DNA of 64,000 nt, taken from Actinoplanes campanulatus. GTDB taxonomy: Bacteria > Actinomycetota > Actinomycetes > Mycobacteriales > Micromonosporaceae. The position numbers and the translations under genes were made by a program. The stretch covers positions 62,001-126,000 of the forward strand of contig NZ_BMPW01000026.1 in the NCBI RefSeq assembly GCF_014647795.1, read 5' to 3'. Below the pieces are notes generated by a model, which worked only from the letters and a program-made list of their open reading frames with translations, was not told the origin of the DNA and made no database searches. Of this stretch, positions 32,548 to 42,305 are shown piece by piece; within the stretch, counting starts at the first letter, position 1, and each line of letters opens with the position of its first letter.

Positions 32548-33459
32548 ATGGCTTCCTATCAGGGGCGTCCACTGCCCCGGCCCGGCGTGGACATTCTCCA
32601 CCAGGGCCTGGCCTTCGACCTGGCCACCATGCGCCGCCGTCAGGCACTGCGCGTCTTCGGGCTGGGCGCGGTCGCCCTCGGGCTCGGCGGCTGCGGCGAT
32701 GAGGAGACGGCGACGGTCGAGACCGACACGGTGATCGGCGAGATCCCCGACGAGACCGCCGGGCCCTACCCGGGCGACGGCTCGAACGGGCCCGACGTGC
32801 TGACCCGGAGCGGCGTGGTCCGCAGCGACATCCGGTCCAGCTTCGGCAGCTCGACCACCCGCGCCGAGGGCATCCCGATGACCCTCACCCTCGCCGTCCA
32901 GGATCTGGCCGACGGCGGCGCACCCTTCGCCGGCGTGGCGGTCTACGTGTGGCACTGCGACCGGGCCGGCGCCTACTCGCTCTACTCCGAGGGCCTCACC
33001 GGCGAGAACTACCTGCGCGGCGTCCAGATCGCCGACGACCGTGGCGAGGTGACCTTCACCAGCATCTTCCCGGCCTGCTACAGCGGCCGCTGGCCGCACG
33101 TCCACTTCGAGGTCTACCCCGACCGGGCGAGCATCTCCGATGCCTCGAACGTCATCGCCACGTCGCAGGTCGCGCTTCCGGAGAACATCTGCGAGGAGGC
33201 ATACACCCAGACCGGGTACGAGGCCTCGGTCACCAATCTCGCCCAGGTCTCGCTGGACGACGACAACGTGTTCGGCGACGACTCCGGGGCGCTCCAGCTG
33301 GCCACCGTGACCGGCGACGCGATGAGCGGGTACACGGTCATCCTCGAGGCCGGCGTGGACACCACGACCACCCCGACCGGCGGCCGGCTCACCGGCGACG
33401 GCGCCCCGTCCGGAGCGCCACCGTCCGGAGGACCGGGTGGGCCGCCGCCGAGCCGCTGA
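32548..33459 (+). CDS. Exported intradiol ring-cleavage dioxygenase-like lipoprotein
   Basis: A 303-residue protein. A twin-arginine-like signal (MRRRQALRVFGLGAVALGLG) starts about residue 29 and ends in a lipobox-like LGGC, so the product is probably a membrane lipoprotein outside the cell. The body is the beta-sandwich of intradiol dioxygenases: TAGPYPGDG, then VAVYVWHCDRAGAYSLYSEG (iron-ligand Tyr region, about 130-150), then ACYSGRWPHVHFEVYPD with the HxH pair (about 186). The C-terminal 40 residues are Gly/Pro-rich. Catechol-type substrates are inferred from the family; many exported members have no proven substrate. Confidence 0.85.
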   Translation: MASYQGRPLPRPGVDILHQGLAFDLATMRRRQALRVFGLGAVALGLGGCGDEETATVETDTVIGEIPDETAGPYPGDGSNGPDVLTRSGVVRSDIRSSFGSSTTRAEGIPMTLTLAVQDLADGGAPFAGVAVYVWHCDRAGAYSLYSEGLTGENYLRGVQIADDRGEVTFTSIFPACYSGRWPHVHFEVYPDRASISDASNVIATSQVALPENICEEAYTQTGYEASVTNLAQVSLDDDNVFGDDSGALQLATVTGDAMSGYTVILEAGVDTTTTPTGGRLTGDGAPSGAPPSGGPGGPPPSR

Positions 33460-33507
33460 GAAGTCGCTGAGAGTCCCTGACGATCGCGTGTCCCGGCGTG
33501 CCAAGGT

Positions 33508-34176
33508 GTGGGGGTGCGGTTGCTGGTGGTGGAGGACGAGGCGCGGTTGGCCGCCGCGCTACGGCGTGGCCTGCAGGCCGAGGGCTTCGCGGTGGACATC
33601 GCCGCCGACGGCCAGGACGGTCTCGAGATGGCCCGCCACGGTGGTTATGACGCGATGATCCTGGACGTGATGCTGCCCCGCCTCTCCGGCTACCGGGTGG
33701 TGCGCCAGCTGCGCGCCGAGCGGCACTGGCTGCCGGTGCTCATGCTGAGCGCCAAGGACGGGGAGTACGACCAGGCCGACGGCCTCGACTGCGGCGCCGA
33801 CGACTATCTGACCAAGCCCTTCTCGTACGTCGTGCTGTTGGCCCGTCTCCGCGCCCTGCTGCGCCGCGGCGCCCAGGCCCGTCCCGTCGTGCTCGCGTTC
33901 GGTGATGTCGAGTTGGATCCGGCGGAACGCCGGGTCCTGGTCCGCGGCGACGAGGTGACCCTGACCGCCCGCGAGTTCGCCCTGCTGGAGTATCTGATGC
34001 GCCATCCCGGCCAGGTCGTCTCCAAGACCGAGCTGCTCGACCACGTGTGGGACGCCGCGCTCGACACCGCGCCGAACGCGGTCGAGGTCTACGTCGGCTA
34101 CCTGCGCCGCAAGATCGGCCGGGAGCGGCTGGAGACGGTCCGTGGCGCCGGTTACCGGCTGGCGATAGTCGAGTAG
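33508..34176 (+). CDS. OmpR-family response regulator
   Basis: A 222-residue regulator. The receiver domain has the acidic pair in LVVEDEARL, the phosphorylated Asp in MILDVMLPRLSG (about residue 51) and the Lys in LTKPFSYVVLLARL (about 103). The C-terminal winged helix reads LTAREFALLEYLMRHPGQVV, then VYVGYLRRKIG, then VRGAGYRL. GTG 33508 or GTG 33514 may start it. The sensor kinase follows three bases after the stop. Confidence 0.92.
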   Translation: MGVRLLVVEDEARLAAALRRGLQAEGFAVDIAADGQDGLEMARHGGYDAMILDVMLPRLSGYRVVRQLRAERHWLPVLMLSAKDGEYDQADGLDCGADDYLTKPFSYVVLLARLRALLRRGAQARPVVLAFGDVELDPAERRVLVRGDEVTLTAREFALLEYLMRHPGQVVSKTELLDHVWDAALDTAPNAVEVYVGYLRRKIGRERLETVRGAGYRLAIVE

Positions 34177-34179
34177 ACG

Positions 34180-35523
34180 ATGCGCCGCGTCAAGGAGCTG
34201 AGCCTGCGGGCACGGCTGCTGCTCGTCTCCCTCGCCGGCCTCGTCTTCGGGCTGTCCGCCGGCGCGGTCCTGCTGATCGCCGTCCTGGGATACGCCCAGG
34301 TCCGCTCGGTGCAGAGCGAGGCGATGGCCACCGCCCGCGGCGTGGCCGCGCTCGTCGACCAGGGCGCGCTGCCGAACCCGATCCCGGTCACCCCGGGCGT
34401 GCAGGTGCAGGTCATCGACGAGGACAACAGGGTGCTCGCCTCGTCGGCCACCGCGGACGACCTCAACCCCATGCTCGGCGCCGCGGAGCTCGCCCACCTG
34501 CGCGACGGCGAGGGTCGGCAGATCCCCGGCCACCTGATCCACGACCAGGGCGAGGCCCGTGTCGTCCAGCTCACCGCCGGTCCGCCGACCGCGCCGGTCC
34601 GCATCCTGGTGGCCCGCTCCATCGACCACGTCACGCAGAACCTGCACATCCTGCGGATCACCCTGCTGATCCTGTTCCCGCTGCTGGCCGCGCTGCTGGC
34701 GGCCGGGCTGTGGCGGGCGCTCGGCGCGGCGCTGGGGCCGGTCGACGCGCTGCGGGCCGGCGCCGAGGAGATCACCGGCGGCACCCGGGCCGGCCGGCTG
34801 CCGGTGCCGGACTCCCGCGACGAGGTCCACCGGCTGGCCGTGACGCTCAACGACATGCTGCACCGGCTCGACGCGGCCCGCGCACGGCAGCGCGCGTTCG
34901 TCGCCGACGCCGCACACGAGCTGCGCAGCCCGCTCACCAACATCCGTACCGAATTGGAGGTCGCGCAGCACCTGCCGGACGACACCGACTGGCCGGCGCT
35001 CACCGATGATCTCCTGGCCGACGTGCAGCGACTGTCCCGCCTGGTCGACGACCTGCTGCTGCTGGCCCGATCGGACGAGGGCGTGCCCGCCACCCGCCTC
35101 GAGAAGATCGATCTCGCCCAGTTCGTCGGCGAGGCGGCGCTGCGCTACCCCGATGTGGAGTACCAGGATCCGGGCGTGCCGCTGCCCACGCTCGCCGAGC
35201 CGGACGCGCTGGCCCGGGTGGTGACCAACCTGCTGGACAACGCGGAGCGGCACAAACGCGAGAAGGTGACGGTCAGCGCCGCCGCTGCCGACGGGCACCT
35301 GCTCATCGTGGTCACCGACGACGGCCCCGGCATCCCGGAACACGACCGGGAGCGGGTGTTCCAGCGCTTCACCCGCCTCGACGACGCCCGGGCCCGCGAC
35401 GCGGGCGGCTCCGGGCTCGGCCTCGCCATCGTCCGCGAGCTGGTCCGCCGGCATCGCGGTTCGGTCACCCTCGGCGACAATCACCCTGGTCTCCGGGTCG
35501 AGGTACGCCTACCGAAGGCGTGA
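34180..35523 (+). CDS. Sensor histidine kinase
   Basis: A 447-residue membrane kinase: a first helix (about residues 10-40), an extracytoplasmic sensor loop (about 45-150), a second helix (LLILFPLLAALLAAGLW, about 160-180), HAMP, then the phosphoacceptor His in VADAAHELRSPLTNIRTE (about 246). The ATP-binding domain follows, with N box VTNLLDNAERH (about 348), G1 DDGPGIPE and G2 GGSGLGLAI. It is the partner of the preceding regulator. Nothing in the sensor loop reveals the signal. Confidence 0.92.
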   Translation: MRRVKELSLRARLLLVSLAGLVFGLSAGAVLLIAVLGYAQVRSVQSEAMATARGVAALVDQGALPNPIPVTPGVQVQVIDEDNRVLASSATADDLNPMLGAAELAHLRDGEGRQIPGHLIHDQGEARVVQLTAGPPTAPVRILVARSIDHVTQNLHILRITLLILFPLLAALLAAGLWRALGAALGPVDALRAGAEEITGGTRAGRLPVPDSRDEVHRLAVTLNDMLHRLDAARARQRAFVADAAHELRSPLTNIRTELEVAQHLPDDTDWPALTDDLLADVQRLSRLVDDLLLLARSDEGVPATRLEKIDLAQFVGEAALRYPDVEYQDPGVPLPTLAEPDALARVVTNLLDNAERHKREKVTVSAAAADGHLLIVVTDDGPGIPEHDRERVFQRFTRLDDARARDAGGSGLGLAIVRELVRRHRGSVTLGDNHPGLRVEVRLPKA

Positions 35524-35764
35524 CCACCCGCGTGACCCTTCCGCGGCGAGTTCGGTGAGGGATGGGGAAGTCATGAGCGCCTGTTCCGCTACTGCTTCCC
35601 GGTGAGCGGCACCGCGCGCGTATGCTCACCGAGCAGGGCCAGGCCGCGACGGCGACGGTGGCCCGGAGCCCCTCGAGCGTCACGTCTACGCCACAGGCGG
35701 CCTGCACTTCCGGATCGAAATCTCCAGAGCCGAGGCGTTACCAATCGCGAGGCAGGAGTTCACG
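35524..35764. other. Spacer, possible PadR-type remnant
   Basis: About 240 bases between the kinase and the oxidoreductase. A short + strand stretch (about 35620-35670) translates to RMLTEQGQAATATVAR, which resembles the wing-to-helix end of PadR-type regulators, but no start or helix-turn-helix is left in frame. It may be a degraded regulator gene. Nothing else is recognised. Confidence 0.3.
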
Positions 35765-37177
35765 ATGACCATGAGGCAGAACGGCTCGGAGGTCCTTGGC
35801 GAAGCCACTCTCGATGAGTGGGCGCGGGACCTGCGCGGCGAGATGATCCAACCTGGTGCCCCTGGTTACGACGAGGCACGGTCGATCTGGAACGGCGCCC
35901 ATGACCGGAGACCGGCTCTCATCGTCCGCTGTCGCGGGGTGGCGGACGTACTCAAGACGGTTGCGCTCGCCCGTGGTGAGGGATTGCCCCTCGCGGTCCG
36001 CGGCGGCGGGCACAGCATCCCGGGTTTCTCGACGGTGGACCAGGGCATCGTGCTCGATCTGGCACCGATGAAGGGCGTCCGCGTCGACCCCGGCCGGCGT
36101 ACGGTCACGGCGCAGGGCGGATGCCTGTGGGGTGACGTCGACGCCGAGACGCAGGCTTTCGGCTTGGCGGTCACCGGCGGCCTGATCTCCACGACGGGTA
36201 TCGCGGGATTCGCCCTCGGCGGCGGCCTCGGCTGGCTGGTCCGCCGATTCGGCCTCACCAGCGACAACCTCGTCGGCGCGGACGTCGTGACCGCGGACGG
36301 CAGGTACCTGCACGCCGGCGGGGACGAGCATGCCGACCTGCTGTGGGCGCTCCGCGGTGGCGGCGGCAATTTCGGCGTCGTCACCTCGTTCGAGTTTCGG
36401 CTGCACGATGTCGGTCCGACGGTCTTCGCCGGTCCGGTCTTCTATCGTGGCGAGGACGCGGAGCGTGTGCTGCGTGGCTTCCGCGCGGCCGCGCCCACGG
36501 CACCGGACGAGTTGACCTTGGCGGTCAACCTGGCCACCGCACCGCCGGTGCCGTTTCTGCCCGAGGAGATACACGGCAAGCCCGTCGTGGTCGTTCTCGG
36601 CATGTGGTCGGGCGACCCCGGCGCCGGCGACGCCGCGACCCGGCCGTTCCGGGAGCTGGCGCCGGCGGTGGTCGATCTGTTCGGCCCGATGCCGTACCTG
36701 GCGATGCAGTGCATGCTCGACCCGCTGTACCCGCGCGGCATGTGGAACTACTTCCGGTCGGCGTTCTTCGGCGACCTGGACGACACGACGATCGGTGCGT
36801 TTCTCGACGCGTACGCTCAGGCGCCCAACGCCGTCTCGGAGTTGCACATCCACCATCTCGGCGGCGCGATGGGCCGGGTACCCGCCGACGCGACCGCGTT
36901 CGGCACCCGCGATCGGGACTTCATCCTGAACGTGGCGGCCCGGTCCATGGACGCCGACGGCTTTCCCGCCACGATCGAGTGGGCCCGCGCGGCGACCGGC
37001 GTCCTGGGCCCAAATGCCGCGGCGTACGTCAACTTCACCGGTGAGGCCGGCGAGGACCGTGTCCGGGCGTCCTACCCGAAGGACACGTACGAGCGGTTGG
37101 TGGCGGTCAAGGACCGCTACGACCCGGCGAACCTGTTCCGGCTCAACCAGAACATCCGGCCCTCGGCCGCTCGCTGA
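35765..37177 (+). CDS. FAD-linked oxidoreductase (BBE family)
   Basis: A 470-residue PCMH-type flavoenzyme. RPALIVRCRGVADVLKTVAL, then LAVRGGGHSIPGFSTVDQG (about residues 70-95) is the FAD-binding start, with the His of GGGHS the usual covalent attachment point. GGCLWGDVDAETQAFGLAV and GFALGGGLGWLVRRFGL follow. The C-terminal YPKDTYERLVAVKDRYDPANLFRLNQNI is the berberine-bridge signature. The second covalent cysteine (CxxG motif) of bicovalent enzymes is not apparent. Substrate unknown. It ends overlapping a convergent gene by about 35 bases. Confidence 0.9.
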   Translation: MTMRQNGSEVLGEATLDEWARDLRGEMIQPGAPGYDEARSIWNGAHDRRPALIVRCRGVADVLKTVALARGEGLPLAVRGGGHSIPGFSTVDQGIVLDLAPMKGVRVDPGRRTVTAQGGCLWGDVDAETQAFGLAVTGGLISTTGIAGFALGGGLGWLVRRFGLTSDNLVGADVVTADGRYLHAGGDEHADLLWALRGGGGNFGVVTSFEFRLHDVGPTVFAGPVFYRGEDAERVLRGFRAAAPTAPDELTLAVNLATAPPVPFLPEEIHGKPVVVVLGMWSGDPGAGDAATRPFRELAPAVVDLFGPMPYLAMQCMLDPLYPRGMWNYFRSAFFGDLDDTTIGAFLDAYAQAPNAVSELHIHHLGGAMGRVPADATAFGTRDRDFILNVAARSMDADGFPATIEWARAATGVLGPNAAAYVNFTGEAGEDRVRASYPKDTYERLVAVKDRYDPANLFRLNQNIRPSAAR

Positions 37178-39245
37178 GCCGACGCGGCGAGCCGGCGCCC
37201 TCGGGGGTGCAGACCGGATAGGGCCCCGGTTCAGCGGCCACCACGAAGCCGCCCGAGGGCACGTCGAGCGTGATCGGGCCCCGCCCGCCGGTGGTGGCGG
37301 CCGGCCGGCCGTGGTCGTCGTAACTGTGGGCGACCGCCGGCCCGGTGCCGGGAACGTCGATCGTCATGCGCCGTGACGTCCGGGCCGCGCTGGAGAGCAG
37401 TACGGCCCGCTGGGTGACCAGGGCGGACACGAACGGCGTCAGCAGGAGAGCGTCGAGATCACCGCTTCCGCGTACGCCGGTCGCCGTCAGTTCGGTCACA
37501 CCCGCCGGGAGGTGCCCGGTGACCGCCACGGGGAGCAACGCGCCGGGCGCGGGGGACGCGCCCTGCGCACCCCCGTCCCCGTAGCTGACACTGCCGAGTG
37601 AGGCGAAGGCCGTCACGCCGCCCGAACCGGGCACCCGGTTGATCACCGCTGCCACGAGTCTGGGCTGGGCGGATTCGGGTACGGTCCACCTGATTCGGCC
37701 ACCAGCCCTGACCCGCAGGTAGGCGTTACCACTCCACTGCGATTCGCCGGTCCACGCCGATGCCGGGGTCACGACGGAGACCGGGCCGTCGAGCCGTCCG
37801 GACTCGGCCTCGACCGTGCGCCGGCCGTCGCGCTGCACCACCGGGCCGGCCGCCTTCGCGAGCGCGGCCAGATCTGGCGCCGCGTCCAGGGCGAGCATCG
37901 TGAGCAGGCCGTGGATCGTCGACTCGGCGCCGGAGTTGAGGTTGACCGTGCCGTCGCCGTTCACGCCGTCGTCGGTGGCGCCGGTACTCGGGTGGTACAG
38001 GGGGACGTTGGCCGGATTCTGGCCGAAGAACCAGCCTGCCGCGACACCGGCGAGTTGACGGAGGCCGGTCGAGTCGGCGGCCCTCGACACGGACAGCAGA
38101 CTCTGTACGCGGGCGTCGGCCCCGTACGCGATCTGGGAATTGTCGGTCGGGGCGGGCAGCAGGCCGTTGACCGGGCCGGTCGCGGTGAGCAGGCCCGGCG
38201 TGAAGGCGGCGGCGTCGGCCAGCGCCGGGGTCAACAGCCGTCCGTCGCGGAGGGTGATCGAGGCCTCGGCCAGCGCCGACGGCATCTGGGCGCCCCAGGC
38301 GTGCCACAGCGACCGCGACCGGGCCCAGGGCAGGACGGCGCCGTACGGCCAGACGCCGGTGCCGCCGCCGCCCATTTCGGCGATGCCGGCGGCCAGCCGG
38401 GCCAGGGCGACCCGTGCGGTGGGCGGTCCGCCTGCGCGGACGTACGCGCTCAGCCCCAGCACCGCCTCGGCGCTGGCGTCCGCGCCGTCGGCCACCAGCC
38501 ACGCGGGCATCCGCTTGCCGTCGACGACCCGGTGTTCACCGAAGCGGCCGAGCACCTGCCCGTCGAGGGCGGCGATCGACAGGTCGAGGCGGTCCTTGAG
38601 GAATGCGGCGAACGGCGGGTCGGCGGTACGGAAGGCGGCGTAGCCCTCGCCCAGCGCCCAGATCGTGCGCGCGAGCCAGTACGACGCCGCGGAGTCGGAC
38701 GGGTCCGGCGTCTCGACCGGGATCGGGCTCGGGTTCAGCGTCCCGTCGGGTTGCATCCAGAGCACGACATTGCCTGCGTTCGGGCCGGTGGCCGTCTGCA
38801 TGTAGGTCAGTCCGCGCAGCTGCTGGTAGGCCTGATCGCGGCTGGTTCGGTCACCGAACTGCCGCCAGTGGCGCAGGTAGACCACCGCGGCACGGGTGAC
38901 ATCGTCCGCGTCGTACGCGCCCTGCCCGTAGGTGCCGGTGCGCGCGTCGTAGGCGCCGCCGCCCACCCGGCGGTAGCCGCCGCCGGGCAGGTCGTCGGCG
39001 TAGGCCCAAAGCACACCGATGGACGGTTCGCCGTCGAGCCGGTAGGTGGTGTGACCGGCCTGGGCCGGCGGCTGCACCGTGTCGGCGAGGAAGTCCAGGT
39101 GGTCCAGGTTGCTCAGCACGGCCGGGTACGGCGACGGCGCGACGGCCGGGTCCGCCGGCACGGCGTGCGCGGCGACGGCGTGGACCGGGCCGGCCAGGAG
39201 CACGGCGGTCAGCGCCGCGGTGAGGGCGGGTCGGGTCATCGGCAT
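37143..39245 (-). CDS. Secreted (alpha/alpha)-barrel glycosidase-like protein
   Basis: A 700-residue protein from ATG 39245. A Sec signal peptide (LTAALTAVLLAGPVHAVAAHA) is followed by about 430 residues of helical repeats with aromatic and acidic residues (YDADDVTRAAVVYLRHWRQFG, then DSAASYWLARTIWALGEGY, then LWHAWGAQMPSALAEASITL and GAESTIHGLLTMLAL), as in six-hairpin glycosidases. A C-terminal beta-rich part (EAESGRLDGPVSVVTPASAW, then NAYLRVRAGGRIRWTVP) looks like a carbohydrate-binding module. It is encoded directly after a sugar ABC importer and likely breaks down the imported sugar's polymer. The exact family and substrate are unassigned. Confidence 0.7.
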   Translation of the reverse strand: MPMTRPALTAALTAVLLAGPVHAVAAHAVPADPAVAPSPYPAVLSNLDHLDFLADTVQPPAQAGHTTYRLDGEPSIGVLWAYADDLPGGGYRRVGGGAYDARTGTYGQGAYDADDVTRAAVVYLRHWRQFGDRTSRDQAYQQLRGLTYMQTATGPNAGNVVLWMQPDGTLNPSPIPVETPDPSDSAASYWLARTIWALGEGYAAFRTADPPFAAFLKDRLDLSIAALDGQVLGRFGEHRVVDGKRMPAWLVADGADASAEAVLGLSAYVRAGGPPTARVALARLAAGIAEMGGGGTGVWPYGAVLPWARSRSLWHAWGAQMPSALAEASITLRDGRLLTPALADAAAFTPGLLTATGPVNGLLPAPTDNSQIAYGADARVQSLLSVSRAADSTGLRQLAGVAAGWFFGQNPANVPLYHPSTGATDDGVNGDGTVNLNSGAESTIHGLLTMLALDAAPDLAALAKAAGPVVQRDGRRTVEAESGRLDGPVSVVTPASAWTGESQWSGNAYLRVRAGGRIRWTVPESAQPRLVAAVINRVPGSGGVTAFASLGSVSYGDGGAQGASPAPGALLPVAVTGHLPAGVTELTATGVRGSGDLDALLLTPFVSALVTQRAVLLSSAARTSRRMTIDVPGTGPAVAHSYDDHGRPAATTGGRGPITLDVPSGGFVVAAEPGPYPVCTPEGAGSPRRLSERPRAGCSG

Positions 39246-39250
39246 GTTCG

Positions 39251-40084
39251 TCAACCCTTCACTCCGGAACCCACGTCGGACGAGACGAAGTGCCGCTGGA
39301 AGCCGACGAAGAGCAGGACCGCCGGGGCGGCCAGCACACAGGCGCCGGCCAGGATCGCGCCGTACGGGTTGGTGGCGGCCGACGCGACCGTGCTCATGTA
39401 GTTGGCGAGCGCCACCGCGAGCGGCTGCATACCGGTCTCCTTCGTGATCAGGAACGGCCACAGGAACTCGTTCCACGGCCCGATGAACGTCAGCAGCGTC
39501 GCGGTGAGCAGAGCGGGACGGACGAGCGGCAGGGCGACGGAGCGCAGTACGCGGATCTCGCTCGCTCCGTCGAGCCGTGCCGCCTCGAACAGTTCGACCG
39601 GCAGTTGCAGGAAGAACTGCCGGAACACGAACACCGCGACTGAATTGATCACGAAGGGAAGGATCATGCCCAGGTACGAGTCGGCCAGTCCGTAGCCGCG
39701 CACGACCTGTACGTACAGCGGGAGGACGAGCAGCTGGAACGGAATGACCTGGAGCAGCAGCATGACGGCGAAAAGGGTGCCGCGGCCGCGATACCGCAAC
39801 TGGGCGAGCGCATAGCCGGCCAGAACCCCGAAGACCAGGGTGCCGATGACCACGCCCGCGGTGACGAGCACCGAGTTGAGCAGTGACCGCCACAGGCCGA
39901 TGGCGGCGTTGATCTCGCTGTAGTTGTCGAAGCTGAGGTCGTCCGGCCTCGGCAGCGCGCCGCTCAGCGACGTGTCCGGCGCCACCTGCAGCGAGCCGAC
40001 GATCATGTAGTAGAACGGGAACAGGAACGTGATCGCGCCGAGAGTCAAGGCGATCGTGCGCCACCACGAGAGGCCCCTGGTCAT
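39251..40084 (-). CDS. Carbohydrate ABC transporter permease (MalG type)
   Basis: A 277-residue inner-membrane permease from ATG 40084, overlapping the first permease stop by 4 bases. Six hydrophobic segments and the binding-protein-dependent transport signature EAARLDGASEIRVLRSVALP (about residues 166-185) are visible, with the MalG-like end QRHFVSSDVGSGVKG. It forms a heterodimer with the preceding permease. The ATPase is not encoded here and may be a shared MsiK-type subunit elsewhere. Confidence 0.92.
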   Translation of the reverse strand: MTRGLSWWRTIALTLGAITFLFPFYYMIVGSLQVAPDTSLSGALPRPDDLSFDNYSEINAAIGLWRSLLNSVLVTAGVVIGTLVFGVLAGYALAQLRYRGRGTLFAVMLLLQVIPFQLLVLPLYVQVVRGYGLADSYLGMILPFVINSVAVFVFRQFFLQLPVELFEAARLDGASEIRVLRSVALPLVRPALLTATLLTFIGPWNEFLWPFLITKETGMQPLAVALANYMSTVASAATNPYGAILAGACVLAAPAVLLFVGFQRHFVSSDVGSGVKG

Positions 40085-41013
40085 TCCCGCCTCCGTTCCA
40101 GCAGTCGCCGCGCCCCGGCAAGGAGCAGGACGCCGGCGACCAGGAGCACACCGATCGCCGCGGCGACGTCGGGATGCTGCTGCTCGATGCCGCGTTGATA
40201 CATCAGCAGCACCGGCGACGCGGACTTGCCGCTCGGGCCACCGCCGTTCGTCAACAGGTACGGCTCGGTGAACAGGTTCGCGCCGGTGATGATCGCCAGA
40301 AGAGTGACCAGCGTCGTCGCCGGCCGTACGCCCGGAATCGTGACCGCCCGAAAGCTGCGCCAGCGGCCCGCGCCGTCGACCGCCGCCGACTCGTAGAGCT
40401 CTCTCGGCACGTTCTGCAACGCGGCCAGGTACAGCAGGATGAAGAAGCCGAGCTGCTTCCAGGTCACGAAGAGGGCGATCGACGGCATCGCCCACTTCTC
40501 GTTGATCAGCCACGACGGGTCCGGAGCCAGATCACCGAGCACCTGGTTGACCAGCCCGTCGGAGCTGAACAGGAACAGCCACACGCCGACCACGGCCACG
40601 CTCGCGGTCACGTACGGGACGTAGAAGCTGACCCGGAAGAACGTGCGAAACGGGATCGCCGCATTGAGGGCGGTGGCCAGCAGCAGCGACAGCACCACGG
40701 TCAGCGGCACGTTGATGACGAGGAAGATCAGGATGTTGACGAACGATTGGCGTACGGCCGGGTCGGCGAGCGCGGTGGTGTAGTTGTCGATTCCCACGAA
40801 CGGCCGGGGGACGCTCACCCCGGGCGCGGTGAAGATGTAGTCGTGGAAGGAGATCCACACAGCCATGCCCAGCGGGTACGCGAAGACGGCGGCGACGTAC
40901 ACCGCGTACGGGGCGCTCAGCAGCAGCCCGACCGGATGAGGGCCGAAGACCGAGGCCGTCATCCGGTGCCGCCGTGTGGTGGCCGGTTTCGCCTCGGGCG
41001 TGACAGCGGTCAT
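40081..41013 (-). CDS. Carbohydrate ABC transporter permease (MalF type)
   Basis: A 310-residue permease from ATG 41013. The N-terminus has a hydrophobic start (GLLLSAPYAVYVAAVFAYPLG), and the EAA-type loop reads ELYESAAVDGAGRWRSFRAV (about residues 206-225). It is the first subunit after the substrate-binding protein and is coupled to the second permease. The layout (binding protein, two permeases, no ATPase) is that of the CUT1 oligosaccharide importers of actinomycetes. Confidence 0.92.
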   Translation of the reverse strand: MTAVTPEAKPATTRRHRMTASVFGPHPVGLLLSAPYAVYVAAVFAYPLGMAVWISFHDYIFTAPGVSVPRPFVGIDNYTTALADPAVRQSFVNILIFLVINVPLTVVLSLLLATALNAAIPFRTFFRVSFYVPYVTASVAVVGVWLFLFSSDGLVNQVLGDLAPDPSWLINEKWAMPSIALFVTWKQLGFFILLYLAALQNVPRELYESAAVDGAGRWRSFRAVTIPGVRPATTLVTLLAIITGANLFTEPYLLTNGGGPSGKSASPVLLMYQRGIEQQHPDVAAAIGVLLVAGVLLLAGARRLLERRRE

Positions 41014-41018
41014 CGAGA

Positions 41019-42305
41019 TCACCTCCGTGACCGATTCACCAGGTCGTCGATCTTCGCGGCCGCGTCCGCCAGAGCCTTGCCCGGATCCTCCTTGCCGAAG
41101 ATCACCGAGTTCGTCCAGGCGTCCCGGAAGGTCTGCCACACCTCGACGGAAGCCGGTGTGTTCGGCACGTCGACCACGTGGGCCGCCTTGGCCGCGAACA
41201 CCTTGTACTGCGGATTCGCCGCGAAATACGCCGGGTACTCCCGCACCAGGTCCTGCCGCAGCGGCATCTGCCCGGTCATCGCGAGCAGTTCGCCGTCCTG
41301 CTCGGAGCTGGTGGAGAACTTCAGGAAGTCCCAGGCCGTACCGCGGTTGGTGCAGGCCGTGTAGAGGGCGACGTTCTTCGCGTCGCTGAACGTGGACTGA
41401 TTCTCTGCCGAGCCGGCCCGCGTCGGCACTGCGGTGACGCCCCATTCGACCTTGTCCTGGTACGCGGTGACGGCCCAGGGGCCGACACTGGCCATGGCGG
41501 CGGTGCCGTCGGCGAACGCGTCACCGGTGTACGCCTCCTTGCCTGCCAGGTTCTGGGCGTACAACTGCTGCCAGAGGCCGGCGACCGCCCGGCCCGCGTC
41601 GGAGTCGAACGTGGCCTTGGCATCGACGACGAGTTGCTGGCCGCTTTCCGCCACGTACATCGGGTAGAAGTCGAACCACGACTGGAAGAACTGGCTCGAC
41701 GGCGACGGGAAGATGGCGTACCTGGCCGCGCCGCTCGACACCACCTTCTGCGAGGTGGCCAGGAAATCGGTGTACGTGGCCAGCGGCGGAGCGGTGGTGC
41801 TGATGCCCGCCTCGGCGAACGCCGTCTTGTTGTAGAACAGCATCACCGGGTTCGACTTCCACGGCAGTTGGTAGATCTTGCCGTTCGGGGACCTGTACTG
41901 GGCGCCGAGCTCACCCGAGCGCGCGGTCACGTAGCTCGTGCCGTCGGCGAAGTCGTCGAGCGGCACCAGACCACCCTGCGCCTGGAAGTTCGGGACGGCG
42001 GCAGGCGACGTGTTGTAGATCAAGCACGGGGCGTTCCCGGCGATGATGCCGGCCGAGATGACCGCTTCCGACGTCTGACCGGCCGGGATCTGCTGGGCCG
42101 TCACCTGCTCGTCCGGATGGGCGGCATTCCACGCCTGCACCACCTGTCTGCCCCAGGCGACCTCCTGCGCGTTGTTCGAAAACCACACGTCGATGGCGCC
42201 GCGGGCGGTCGCGTCGCCGGTGGCCGACGTATCGGCGCCTGCGCTGCAACCGGTGACGGCCAGGATCAGGGACAAGACGGCTGCCCCCGCGCGTGGAATC
42301 TGCAC
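41019..42305 (-). CDS. Extracellular sugar-binding lipoprotein
   Basis: A 428-residue protein from GTG 42305. The signal peptide ends in the lipobox AVTGC, so it is anchored outside the membrane. The body is a family 1 solute-binding protein: IDVWFSNNAQEVAWGRQVVQAWN at the start, NPVMLFYNKTAFAEAGI (about residues 153-169), then FADGTAAMASVGPWAVTAY and a C-terminal hinge. Substrate preference cannot be read from the sequence. It heads an operon with two permeases and a secreted glycosidase-like protein. Confidence 0.92.
   Translation of the reverse strand: MQIPRAGAAVLSLILAVTGCSAGADTSATGDATARGAIDVWFSNNAQEVAWGRQVVQAWNAAHPDEQVTAQQIPAGQTSEAVISAGIIAGNAPCLIYNTSPAAVPNFQAQGGLVPLDDFADGTSYVTARSGELGAQYRSPNGKIYQLPWKSNPVMLFYNKTAFAEAGISTTAPPLATYTDFLATSQKVVSSGAARYAIFPSPSSQFFQSWFDFYPMYVAESGQQLVVDAKATFDSDAGRAVAGLWQQLYAQNLAGKEAYTGDAFADGTAAMASVGPWAVTAYQDKVEWGVTAVPTRAGSAENQSTFSDAKNVALYTACTNRGTAWDFLKFSTSSEQDGELLAMTGQMPLRQDLVREYPAYFAANPQYKVFAAKAAHVVDVPNTPASVEVWQTFRDAWTNSVIFGKEDPGKALADAAAKIDDLVNRSRR

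Noticed and set aside
33559-35484. 641-codon minus-strand frame opposite the two-component system
   Set aside because: Both the response regulator and kinase on the + strand have complete motifs; the antisense frame has none.
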